From Candidatus Dormiibacterota bacterium (GTDB taxonomy: Bacteria; Chloroflexota; Dormibacteria; UBA8260), in assembly GCA_955652455.1 (NCBI GenBank), contig CATPBU010000306.1:1-6434 (forward strand): a DNA stretch of 6,434 nt, read 5' to 3'. Position numbers and translations under genes: made by a program. The notes beneath the pieces were generated by a model. It saw only the letters and a program-made list of their open reading frames with translations, had not been told where the DNA came from and did no database searches. The stretch's first letter is position 1. Each line of letters begins with the position of its first letter. This document shows, one piece after another, positions 1-6,237 of the stretch.

Positions 1-1323
1 CCGCTGTACGGCGCCGCCCTGACCACCGCGAGCTCATGGCGTGCGATCTTCTACATCAACATGCCGCTGGCCGCGGTCATCGCGGCGGGCGTGCGGGCGC
101 CGGCCCGACGCCGGCGCGGCTACCGGGAGCTGGCCGGGCGTCGCGACCACGCCGGCCTGGTTCTGGCAACGCTGTTCGTGGGCGCCGCAGTCCTGGCGAT
201 CGCGTCGCCGCCCGCTCTCAGCGACAGCCTCACCGTCGGCGTGGCCTTTGCGCCGTTGTTCGGGGGCGCCGGCGTCACCTCGCCGATCGCCCTGGTGGCC
301 GTGGCCAGTGCCGTGGCGTTGCTCGTGCGCGAAGCGACCGTGGCGCCCCCGGTCCGCGCCCTCGTTCCCCTGGGCGGCATGCGCGGCGCGCTGCACCGCG
401 TCGACTGGCCGGGCGCCCTGCTGGTCGCACTCGTGCTCGGGGCGGTGGTGGTCGTGTTCGCCAGCGCCGACCCGACGACCGCCGTGGTCGGGTCATCCGC
501 GCCAATCCTGCTCCCGCTCGCAGTGCTCTTCACCGTCATGTTCGTGGTCCGTGAGCTACGTATCCCCGACCCGCTCATCGACATCCGCGCGCTCCGCCAC
601 CCCGCCGCGGTGGGATCGCTGCTCACCAGCCTGGCCGCCGGCGCGGCGCTGATGGCAGCGCTCGTCGACATCCCGGTCTTCGCTCGCGCCACCGTCGACC
701 CCGACTCCCAGGTCGCTGCTGCGCTGGTGCTGGCGCGCCTGCTGGTCGCCGTCCCGGTGGGTGCGCTGATCGGCGGTGTGCTCGCCGACAGGGTCGGCTA
801 CCGGGTGGTCGCCGGCGCCGGCCTGCTGGTCGGCAGTGTCGGCTTCGCGCTGATGTCCGGCTGGACCCGCACGACGCTTGCGGACGGTTTCGCGGCGACG
901 GCGTGGCTGCACCCCAGCGACCCGGTGCTGGTGGCCACGGGACTTGGTCTTGGGCTGGCGATCGTGCCCATCACCGCCGCCATCCTCGGCGCCGTCCCGC
1001 AGCGGCTCCACGGGGTCGCCGCGTCGCTCACAGTGGCCGCCCGGCTGGTCGGGATGCTCGCCGGCCTGTCGATCCTGACCGCGGTCGGGCTGCGCCGTTT
1101 CTACAGTGTGCAGGCGATGCTGCCCCACGCCGCCACCCTCTGCCCTGACACTCCGCTGCACTGCCCTGCGTACGACGCTCTCGAGACCGGAGCGGTCATC
1201 GACGAGCTCCATGTCATCTTCTTGGGGGCCGCGGCCTGCGCCCTGCTCGGCGCGCTGTTCGCGGTGGCGCTGCTGCGCAGCCCACCCCAGTTGCCCCCCG
1301 CGCCGCTCGCGGTCGCGGCATGA
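1..1323 (+). CDS. DHA2-type MFS drug/proton antiporter, 5' truncated by window
   Basis: The reading frame is open from base 1, giving 440 visible residues; the N-terminal helices lie outside the window, so the internal ATG at 61 is not the start. Visible residues 12-23 (SWRAIFYINMPL) match the segment around helix 6 of 14-helix DHA2 multidrug antiporters. D135-W-P-G138 opens the next canonical helix pair, ending near R184-E185 with the family-like PLIDIRALRHP tail. GGVLADRVGYRVV near residues 257-269 resembles the MFS loop motif GxxxDRxG. The late segment GVAASLTVAARLVGMLAG resembles the penultimate DHA2 helix. The role would be proton-driven efflux across the cytoplasmic membrane; the substrate cannot be told. 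Oddities: about 80-90 extra residues (49-134) between the IFYIN and DWPG motifs look like a second copy of the helix 7-8 unit, and the last outer loop has a Cys pair (C381, C388). The stop overlaps the next gene by 4 bases. Confidence 0.88.
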   Translation, partial: PLYGAALTTASSWRAIFYINMPLAAVIAAGVRAPARRRRGYRELAGRRDHAGLVLATLFVGAAVLAIASPPALSDSLTVGVAFAPLFGGAGVTSPIALVAVASAVALLVREATVAPPVRALVPLGGMRGALHRVDWPGALLVALVLGAVVVVFASADPTTAVVGSSAPILLPLAVLFTVMFVVRELRIPDPLIDIRALRHPAAVGSLLTSLAAGAALMAALVDIPVFARATVDPDSQVAAALVLARLLVAVPVGALIGGVLADRVGYRVVAGAGLLVGSVGFALMSGWTRTTLADGFAATAWLHPSDPVLVATGLGLGLAIVPITAAILGAVPQRLHGVAASLTVAARLVGMLAGLSILTAVGLRRFYSVQAMLPHAATLCPDTPLHCPAYDALETGAVIDELHVIFLGAAACALLGALFAVALLRSPPQLPPAPLAVAA

Positions 1324-2711
1324 CCGCCGAGGTGCGGGAGCGCGCCCTGCCGCTGACCCGGGAGCTGGTCATCGAGACCATCGCCCAGGCAGCGCGCGCC
1401 CAGGGCGTGGAGATGTACCTGGTGGGTGGGTTCGTGCGTGATCGCCTGCTCGGCCGCGATGGCAAGGACGTCGACCTGCTCGCCGTCGACGACGACGGCA
1501 CCGCCGTCCTCACGGAGGTGGCTCGACGCTTGCAGTGGGCGCCACCCCAGCGTTTCGAACGCTTCGGGACTGGCCAGGTGCGTGGCGGCGATTTCATCGT
1601 CGAGGTGGTACGCGCGCGCGCCGAGAACTACGACGCCAGCTCGCGCAAGCCCGACGTGCGTCCCGGCACCCTCGACGACGACATCTGGCGCCGCGACTTC
1701 ACTGTCAACGCACTCTGCCAGACGTTCGACGGCCGGGTCATCGACATCACCGGCCGCGGCCTCGATGACCTGCGCCACCGCGTGCTGCGCACTCCACTCG
1801 ATCCCGAGCTGACCTTCAGCGAGGATCCCCTGCGCATGTTCCGGGCGGCGCGCTTCGCCGCCCAGCTCGGCTTCACCACCGCCCCGGGGCTGACCACGGC
1901 GATGAGCCGGATGGCAGGGAGGTCGGCAATCCTCAGCGCCGAGCGCGTCGCCGAGGAGTTGCGCCGGCTGCTGCTCTCCGACCATCCGCGCGCCGGTCTC
2001 GAGCTGCTCCGCGACGGTGGGTTGCTGGCGACCTGGTTACCCGAGCTCGAAGCCATGGTCGGCGTCGAGCAGGGTGGTTTTCATATCTACGACGTGTTCG
2101 ACCACAGCGCTCATACGGTCGCGGCCACGCCGGTCGACCTGGTCACACGGGTCGCCGCACTGCTCCACGACGTCGGCAAGCCGCCCACCCACGAGCGCGA
2201 TGCGCACGGTAAACACACCTTCTACGACCATCCAACCGTCGGTGCGGCGATGGCCGAGGCGATGCTCACGCGACTGCGGTTCAGCAACGACGAGGTCGAC
2301 GCCGTTGCGTTGCTGGTGCGCCATCACCTCCGCCCCATCCAGTACCAACCAGGCCAGTGGAGCGACGCGGCGGTGCGGCGGCTGGTGCACGACATCGGCG
2401 ATCAGCGCGAACGGCTTCTGCACCTCGCCCGCGCCGACACGGACGCGTCGTCCTTCCCCAATACGGACGCCATCGACGACCTCGAAGAGCGCATGACGCG
2501 CCTCGACGCGGGCGGCGCGGTGTCGAAGCTGCGTCCACCACTCGATGGGAACGACATCATGAGGCTGGCCGGCGGCCGCTCCCCGGGGCCGTGGGTCGGC
2601 CAGGTAACGCGCGCTCTCGAGGAGGCCGTCCTCGACGGAGCCATCCCCGCCGGCGACGCCGCAGCCGCACAGACGTGGCTGGAGCAGCATCGCGACCTGC
2701 TGGAGACATGA
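1320..2711 (+). CDS. cca: CCA tRNA nucleotidyltransferase with C-terminal HD domain
   Basis: A class II nucleotidyltransferase of 463 residues that adds or repairs the 3' CCA end of tRNA from CTP and ATP in the cytoplasm. Residues 33-55 carry the GG motif (GGFVRD, 36-41) and the metal-binding DxD pair D50/D52; E95 is a candidate third carboxylate. RRDFTVNAL (124-132) and GRVIDITGRGLDDLR (138-152) are typical head/neck motifs. EDPLR (168-172) fits the EDxxR nucleotide-template motif, followed by RAARFAAQLGF. An HD phosphohydrolase domain lies around 250-360, with H265, the H283-D284 pair in LLHDVGKP, and H304. Length and domain order fit bacterial Cca proteins with an HD domain. A strict poly(A) polymerase is less likely given EDxxR. 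The ATG overlaps the exporter stop (ATGA) and has no visible ribosome binding site, so translation is probably coupled to the upstream gene. CCA-adding versus A-adding specificity is not proven by sequence alone. Confidence 0.95.
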   Translation: MTAEVRERALPLTRELVIETIAQAARAQGVEMYLVGGFVRDRLLGRDGKDVDLLAVDDDGTAVLTEVARRLQWAPPQRFERFGTGQVRGGDFIVEVVRARAENYDASSRKPDVRPGTLDDDIWRRDFTVNALCQTFDGRVIDITGRGLDDLRHRVLRTPLDPELTFSEDPLRMFRAARFAAQLGFTTAPGLTTAMSRMAGRSAILSAERVAEELRRLLLSDHPRAGLELLRDGGLLATWLPELEAMVGVEQGGFHIYDVFDHSAHTVAATPVDLVTRVAALLHDVGKPPTHERDAHGKHTFYDHPTVGAAMAEAMLTRLRFSNDEVDAVALLVRHHLRPIQYQPGQWSDAAVRRLVHDIGDQRERLLHLARADTDASSFPNTDAIDDLEERMTRLDAGGAVSKLRPPLDGNDIMRLAGGRSPGPWVGQVTRALEEAVLDGAIPAGDAAAAQTWLEQHRDLLET

Positions 2712-2712
2712 T

Positions 2713-2731
2713 CGCGCGCCAATGGCGTGCG
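2713..2731 (+). terminator. Strong hairpin directly after cca stop, no U-tract
   Basis: Bases 2713-2720 pair with 2724-2731 as an 8-bp stem (7 Watson-Crick pairs, mostly G-C, and one G-U at 2716/2728) around a 3-base AAT loop. It starts one base after the cca stop codon. No T-run follows, so this is not a classical intrinsic terminator. It may be a U-less terminator or a 3'-end stabilising hairpin for the MFS-cca transcript. Confidence 0.45.
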
Positions 2732-2742
2732 CCGGGGCACGG

Positions 2743-2748
2743 TAGACT
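2743..2748 (+). promoter_or_regulatory. Candidate -10 box TAGACT, leaderless promoter
   Basis: TAGACT fits the TAnnnT -10 pattern of high-GC bacteria and lies 9 bases before the ATG at 2758. That spacing would put the transcription start at or next to the start codon. No purine-rich ribosome binding site precedes that ATG, which agrees with a leaderless mRNA. No convincing -35 hexamer is seen at 17 bases spacing (around 2720-2725). Confidence 0.45.
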
Positions 2749-2757
2749 ACGCGATTC

Positions 2758-3207
2758 ATGCTGAGCCGACTCCGCTTCGTCAAACGCCTGGCCGTCGACC
2801 TTCCCCGGCATGCTCGCCTGGCCTACTGCCTGGTGCGTGATCCACGCGTGTCGCGCCGCACCAAACTCGCTTTCGGAGCTGCCATCGGCGTCATCGTGAC
2901 CCCGTTCATCGACATCCCGGCGGCCCTCCCGGTGGTTGGTGAGATCGACATGCTCGCGCTCTCGCTGCTCGCGGCGCGCCTGTTCATTGTGGCCTGCCCC
3001 GACGACGTGGTTGCCGATGTGCAGCAACAGATTCTCGAAGGCAGCAGCGTGTTCGACGAGGACCTGCGCAACGGGGAGCGCATCGCCACCGCGATCGCGC
3101 GGCGTTTCAAACATGATGACGACGTGGTGGTGGAACATTGGACACAGCTCGACGAGCAGACCCCCGTGTCCGCCGCCGACGAGCGGATCACGGGAGTTGG
3201 CGCGTGA
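2758..3207 (+). CDS. DUF1232 / YkvA-like small membrane protein
   Basis: A 149-residue protein matching the DUF1232 (YkvA) family, whose biochemical function is unknown. The hallmark region is residues 23-65: a Tyr-rich entry, RDPRVSRRTKLAFGAAIGVIVTPFIDIPAALPVVGEID, then a second hydrophobic stretch near 63-78. It aligns without gaps to the usual SPIDLIPDFIPVLGxxDD motif, but the first Asp is displaced by one position (I51-D52) and the Asp of PDF is Ala (A55). Two short hydrophobic segments (about 37-51 and 55-78) suggest a hairpin in or at the membrane. The remaining 70 residues are hydrophilic and acidic, with an HDDDVVVEH run near 118-126. The start has no Shine-Dalgarno sequence but a TAnnnT box, so it is probably leaderless. 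Its TGA overlaps the rplI GTG, suggesting co-expression with rplI and dnaB; a role in translation or replication does not follow from that. Confidence 0.8.
   Translation: MLSRLRFVKRLAVDLPRHARLAYCLVRDPRVSRRTKLAFGAAIGVIVTPFIDIPAALPVVGEIDMLALSLLAARLFIVACPDDVVADVQQQILEGSSVFDEDLRNGERIATAIARRFKHDDDVVVEHWTQLDEQTPVSAADERITGVGA
3192..3196 (+). promoter_or_regulatory. Ribosome binding site GGGAG deciding the rplI start
   Basis: GGGAG lies 7 bases before the GTG at 3204. It selects that GTG over an in-frame ATG at 3138, which would add 22 residues not belonging to the L9 fold. Confidence 0.75.
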
Positions 3208-3650
3208 AGGTGCTGTTCGTCAAAGAGGTGCCGGGGACCGCGCGGGCAGGCGACGTCAAAGAGGTGTCGCCCGGGTACGCACGCAACTATCTTCTTCCCA
3301 AAAGAATCGCCGTGGTCGCCGACGATCGCATGGTCGAGCAGATCAAGCAGAAAGAGGAAGCGGTGCGACGCCGCGCCGAGAAGGCGCTCAATGAGGCTCG
3401 CGACGCAGGGGCACGGCTGAAGAAGCTGACCGTGACCATCTACGCCAAGACCGGTGAGGGCGGGCGACTGTTCGGTTCGGTCACCAACGCTGACATCGCC
3501 ACGCAGCTCAAGCGCGAAGCTGGGCTGGACATCGACAAGCGGAAGATCGAGGTCGATCCGCCGATCAAGTCACTCGGTCCGCACGAGGTCACCGTCCAGT
3601 TGCACACGGAGGTGAGTGAGACACTGCGCGTCGTCGTCGCCGCACAGTGA
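3204..3650 (+). CDS. rplI: Large-subunit ribosomal protein L9 (bL9)
   Basis: Starting at GTG 3204 the protein has 148 residues, the usual length of bacterial L9. L9 binds 23S rRNA in domain V near the L1 stalk and spans outward between ribosomes, supporting frame maintenance and fidelity. The N-terminal rRNA-binding domain is MKVLFVKEVPGTARAGDVKEV followed by SPGYARNYLLPKRIAV (22-37). A charged connecting helix runs about 41-75 (many K, R, E). The C-terminal domain has the signature GGRLFGSVTNADIA. Compared with the usual L9 N-terminal signature, the Gly expected after NYLLPK is Arg34 and one early Gly is Ala13; these are minor changes. An upstream in-frame ATG (3138) is rejected because it reads an unrelated frame of the DUF1232 gene and lacks L9 similarity. 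The stop overlaps the dnaB GTG by 4 bases (GTGA), a common coupled arrangement. Confidence 0.97.
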   Translation: MKVLFVKEVPGTARAGDVKEVSPGYARNYLLPKRIAVVADDRMVEQIKQKEEAVRRRAEKALNEARDAGARLKKLTVTIYAKTGEGGRLFGSVTNADIATQLKREAGLDIDKRKIEVDPPIKSLGPHEVTVQLHTEVSETLRVVVAAQ

Positions 3651-5017
3651 CCACCCAACCAGTCGCCGACGTCGCCGTCAACGTCACCGGCACCATCACC
3701 TCGGGGCGCGTCCCGCCCAACGACCTCGGCGCGGAGCGCGCCGTGCTCGGCTCGCTGATGATCGACCAGACAGCGGTCGCCGAGATCCGCGACATCCTCG
3801 AGCCCGAGGACTTCTACGCCGAGCGCCACGCCCACATCTATCGCGCGGCGGTCGCGCTCGCGGACCGAGGCGACCCGATCGATGAGGTGACCCTGCAGTC
3901 GCAGCTCGACCGGGGGCCCGGCATCGGCCGCGCCGGCGGGCTCGACTACATCTCCGAGCTGACCCTAGAGGTGCCCACCGCGGCGTCGGTGCGCCATTGG
4001 GCCGAGATCGTCGTCAACCATGCCCTGCGCCGCCGCCTGATCGCAGCGGGCGGCGAGGTGGCTCGGCTCGGTTTCGACAACGGGGTCAGCGCGGTGGACG
4101 CCATCGAGTCGGCCGAACAGCGCATCTTCGCCATCAGCCAGTTGCGCCGCGGCAGCGAGGCGATGCACATCGCCAAACTGGTGCACGACACCTGGGAGAT
4201 GCTCGAGGAGCGGCTGCAGCGCAGGCAGCTGATCAACGGCGTCCAGACCAACTACGGGCGGCTCGACAGCCTCACCCAGGGCCTGCAACCGCAGGAGCTG
4301 ATCATCCTGGCGGCGCGGCCGTCGGTGGGCAAGACCTCACTCGCGCTCAACATCGCGCGCAACGCCGCGGTGCTGGCGCGCGTCCCGGTGGCCATCTTCT
4401 CCCTCGAGATGAGCCGCCAGGCGCTGGCGCAGCGGCTCATCTGCAGCGAGGCGGCAGTGAACTCGCATGTGCTCCGCTCCGGGCAGGCCAGCCAGCTCGA
4501 CTTCCAGCGCATCGCCGCGGCGATGGACAAGCTGACCCAGGCGGAGTTGTGGATCGACGACACCCCGCGCCTCTCCATCGCCACCCTGCGCGCCCGGGCG
4601 CGGCGCATGAAGTCGCAGCACGGCATCGGGCTGGTGATCATCGACTACCTGCAGCTGATGCACGGTGGCCGCCAGGAGTCGCGCGTCCAGGAGGTGTCGG
4701 ACATCTCCTCGGGCCTCAAGGCGATCGCCAAGGAGCTCGAGGTGCCCGTCCTGGCACTCTCCCAGCTGTCGCGCGCCAGCGAGCAGCGCACCGACAGGCG
4801 TCCCCAACTCTCCGACCTGCGCGACTCCGGCTCCATCGAGCAGGACGCCGACGTCGTGCTCTTCCTCTACCGCGAAGGTATGCACAAACCCGACATCGAC
4901 CGCAACCGGACCGAGCTGATCGTGGCCAAGAACCGCAACGGACCCACCGACGACATCGAGCTGATCTTCAACCCCGAGCAGACGACGTTCAGGGAGCCGT
5001 ATCCCCACGGAGAGTGA
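3647..5017 (+). CDS. dnaB: Replicative DNA helicase DnaB
   Basis: A 456-residue hexameric ATP-dependent helicase that unwinds DNA 5'-3' at the replication fork and recruits primase. The N-terminal collar domain begins at PPNDLGAERAVLGSLMID (23-40) and continues to about 150, with a linker near 165-205. The RecA-like motor domain carries Walker A ARPSVGKT (223-230, K229), the catalytic Glu in FSLEMS (E254), Walker B LVIIDYLQL (D333), the SQLSRASEQR segment, LRDSGSIEQDADVV (391-404), and the KNRNGPT arginine-finger loop (K428, R430). All key residues are present, no intein interrupts the motor, and length is normal. The GTG start overlaps the rplI stop and has no clear ribosome binding site, implying translational coupling. 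The first 20 residues (TTQPVADVAVNVTGTITSG) are a non-conserved, probably disordered extension. Phage DnaB is unlikely given the adjacent rplI. Confidence 0.98.
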   Translation: MTTQPVADVAVNVTGTITSGRVPPNDLGAERAVLGSLMIDQTAVAEIRDILEPEDFYAERHAHIYRAAVALADRGDPIDEVTLQSQLDRGPGIGRAGGLDYISELTLEVPTAASVRHWAEIVVNHALRRRLIAAGGEVARLGFDNGVSAVDAIESAEQRIFAISQLRRGSEAMHIAKLVHDTWEMLEERLQRRQLINGVQTNYGRLDSLTQGLQPQELIILAARPSVGKTSLALNIARNAAVLARVPVAIFSLEMSRQALAQRLICSEAAVNSHVLRSGQASQLDFQRIAAAMDKLTQAELWIDDTPRLSIATLRARARRMKSQHGIGLVIIDYLQLMHGGRQESRVQEVSDISSGLKAIAKELEVPVLALSQLSRASEQRTDRRPQLSDLRDSGSIEQDADVVLFLYREGMHKPDIDRNRTELIVAKNRNGPTDDIELIFNPEQTTFREPYPHGE

Positions 5018-5051
5018 CAAGAGGGTGCGGCACGTCGCTCGCTGGTAACGC

Positions 5052-5081
5052 TTCACCGATCAGTTTTGCCAAAGGTGTAAT
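5052..5081 (+). promoter_or_regulatory. Candidate sigma70-type promoter TTCACC-N18-TGTAAT
   Basis: The -35-like TTCACC (5052-5057) matches TTGACA at 4 of 6 bases. The -10-like TGTAAT (5076-5081) matches TATAAT at 5 of 6, with 18 bases between them. The region is clearly more AT-rich than its surroundings. Transcription would start near 5088 and give a leader of about 90 bases before the ATG at 5177. Confidence 0.4.
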
Positions 5082-5093
5082 GGTTTTTTACGG

Positions 5094-5144
5094 CCGTCGT
5101 TAACAGGAGTGACGGACCGCCGACGTACAGACAAGATGAGTACG
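5094..5144 (+). other. Two small stem-loops in the 5' leader of the UPF0104 gene
   Basis: CCGTC (5094-5098) pairs with GACGG (5111-5115) around a 12-base loop containing AGGAG. CGTAC (5124-5128) pairs with GTACG (5140-5144) around an 11-base loop that contains the ATG at 5136. An 8-base palindrome ACGGCCGT (5090-5097) and GTTAAC (5099-5104) overlap the first stem. Both stems are short; a regulatory role is only a possibility. Confidence 0.25.
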
Positions 5145-5168
5145 ACGGTGGTTGAATGGTCGATGTGA
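5136..5168 (+). CDS. Possible 10-residue upstream open frame (leader peptide)
   Basis: ATG 5136 opens a frame encoding MSTTVVEWSM and ending at TGA 5166-5168. The stop overlaps the GAGGAG ribosome binding site (5167-5172) and lies 8 bases before the ATG of the UPF0104 gene. Ribosomes finishing this frame would stand on the binding site of the downstream gene, a layout compatible with translational coupling or leader-peptide control. No strong binding site precedes ATG 5136, there is no run of one codon as in classical attenuators, and a frame this short can arise by chance. It is reported as a candidate only. Confidence 0.25.
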   Translation: MSTTVVEWSM

Positions 5169-5172
5169 GGAG
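5167..5172 (+). promoter_or_regulatory. Ribosome binding site GAGGAG deciding the start at 5177
   Basis: The purine run GAGGAG ends 4 bases before ATG 5177 (GAGG ends 6 bases before). It favours this start over the in-frame ATG at 5156, which lacks a comparable site and would add 7 residues. Confidence 0.7.
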
Positions 5173-5176
5173 ATCG

Positions 5177-6235
5177 ATGCCTGCTGTTCGCGCCATCCTG
5201 GCGTCCAAGTGGCTGCGCATCGGCGGTACGCTGGCCGGAATCGGCTTCCTCCTCCATAGCGTCGACGTGAGCAAGGCCGGCTCCAGCCTGGTCCACGCTG
5301 ACTGGCGCTGGGCGTCGCTTGCCCTGGTCCTGACCGCCATCGCCTGCCTGGCCTCGGTCTTCGAGTGGGGCATCCTGCTGCGCAGCAGCGCCGGGCTCGG
5401 CGCCAGCAACCGGGCGGTCTCGGGGGCTCACCACCAGAAGAGCCTCTTCAGCTGGACCCGACTCTCCTCCTCGTACCTGCAGAGCCTCTTCTTCAGCCAG
5501 CTGCTCCCCGCCGGCGTCGGCGGCGACGCGATGCGCACGGTCGAGATGGGCAAGGTGGTCGGGCACGGCAAGATCCTGGCGTCGCTGGCCGGCAGCCGGA
5601 TGGCCGGGACCCTGGGAATGGCCTGCTGGGGGCTCGCCGCCGCGGTCCTGCTGCGCGGCTGGATCGGCATCGGGTCGCTGGTCGGAGCCTGCGTCTTCGC
5701 CGCGGTGATGATGCTGGCCTGGGTCGCGGCGCTGGCGGCGGACCGCATCATGGGTCGCCACTTCTTCGAGCGGAGCTCGCGGGCGTTCCTCCGGACCCTG
5801 CACTCTTTCGGCCAGACCTTCTCCGGCTACCGCCGCCATCCCCACGCCATCGTCCAGTGCATCCTGGTCGGCGCGGCCGGCTGGGGGGTCAACATCATCG
5901 CACTCGACCTTTTCGCCAAGGCCATCGGCGTCGACATCAGCTGGACCGTCTTCGCCGTCGCCATCCCGATCACCCTGGTGGCCACCCTCACCCCCTTCTC
6001 GGTGAACGGGCTGGGCATCCGCGAAGGCGTCCTGGTCGGGATGCTCGTCCACGCCGGCGTCTCCAGTGGCAATGCCGCCGCCATGTCGGTCCTGGTCGAC
6101 ATCCAGATGCTGCCTTTCGGGATCCTGGGGGCGATGCTCTGGATGCGCCACCGCCGGCGCGCCGGCGCCCCTTCGGTGGGTGAGGTTGCCCACGCGCAGA
6201 CCGTGGCTGCCGACGCTCTGACCCAAGCCGCCTGA
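5177..6235 (+). CDS. Lysylphosphatidylglycerol synthase TM-region / UPF0104 family membrane protein
   Basis: A polytopic inner-membrane protein of 352 residues, in the length range of free-standing members of this family (PF03706, also the flippase part of MprF and AglD). The two family motifs are present: LPAGVGGDAMRT (110-119), corresponding to the usual LPGGVGGD, and TPFSVNGLGIREG (272-284), corresponding to the Gly-rich GLGxREG motif. About seven or eight hydrophobic segments are visible, near 13-28, 45-68, 133-158, 163-187, 226-252, 257-274 and 286-320. The C-terminal 35 residues are hydrophilic (RRRAGAPSVGEV...). The aminoacyltransferase domain of full MprF is absent, so it is not an LPG synthase by itself. 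Members are thought to move or handle lipid-linked substrates, but the substrate here is unknown. Residues 77-95 (NRAVSGAHHQKSLFSWTRL) form a longer polar loop before the first motif. The gene has its own candidate promoter and leader and ends in a hairpin, suggesting a monocistronic unit. Confidence 0.85.
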   Translation: MPAVRAILASKWLRIGGTLAGIGFLLHSVDVSKAGSSLVHADWRWASLALVLTAIACLASVFEWGILLRSSAGLGASNRAVSGAHHQKSLFSWTRLSSSYLQSLFFSQLLPAGVGGDAMRTVEMGKVVGHGKILASLAGSRMAGTLGMACWGLAAAVLLRGWIGIGSLVGACVFAAVMMLAWVAALAADRIMGRHFFERSSRAFLRTLHSFGQTFSGYRRHPHAIVQCILVGAAGWGVNIIALDLFAKAIGVDISWTVFAVAIPITLVATLTPFSVNGLGIREGVLVGMLVHAGVSSGNAAAMSVLVDIQMLPFGILGAMLWMRHRRRAGAPSVGEVAHAQTVAADALTQAA

Positions 6236-6237
6236 TC

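Noticed and set aside
61..1323. Start of the MFS gene at ATG 61
   Set aside because: The same frame is open to base 1 and encodes the conserved SWRAIFYIN segment just before this Met, so the Met is internal and the gene is truncated by the window.
1101..1985. Antisense open frame of 294 codons across the MFS-cca junction
   Set aside because: It overlaps conserved cca motifs and has no recognisable domain; it is a codon-bias shadow.
3138..3650. Longer rplI starting at ATG 3138
   Set aside because: The extra residues are Arg-rich with no L9 similarity, and the GTG at 3204 has a well-spaced GGGAG and gives the standard 148 residues.
4311..4336. Non-canonical Walker A in DnaB (Ala in place of the first Gly)
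   Set aside because: ARPSxGKT is the normal form in DnaB helicases, so it is not an anomaly.
5025..5033. GTGCGGCAC hairpin after dnaB
   Set aside because: Only 3 bp with a 3-base loop; too weak to support as a terminator.
5064..5091. Intrinsic terminator for dnaB ending at the T6 run (5084-5089)
   Set aside because: The only stems before the T-run are 3-4 bp with large loops (CCA/TGG, CACC/GGTG). The region reads better as a promoter.
3997..5103. Alternative + strand frame of 368 codons inside dnaB
   Set aside because: It is Arg/Ala/Gly/Pro-rich low-complexity sequence in a shifted frame of a canonical DnaB.
5060..6226. Long antisense open frame (388 codons) opposite the UPF0104 gene
   Set aside because: The translation is low-complexity, rich in Gly, Asp, Gln and Arg with no family motifs, as expected opposite a GC-rich gene. 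The sense frame carries clear motifs and membrane segments.
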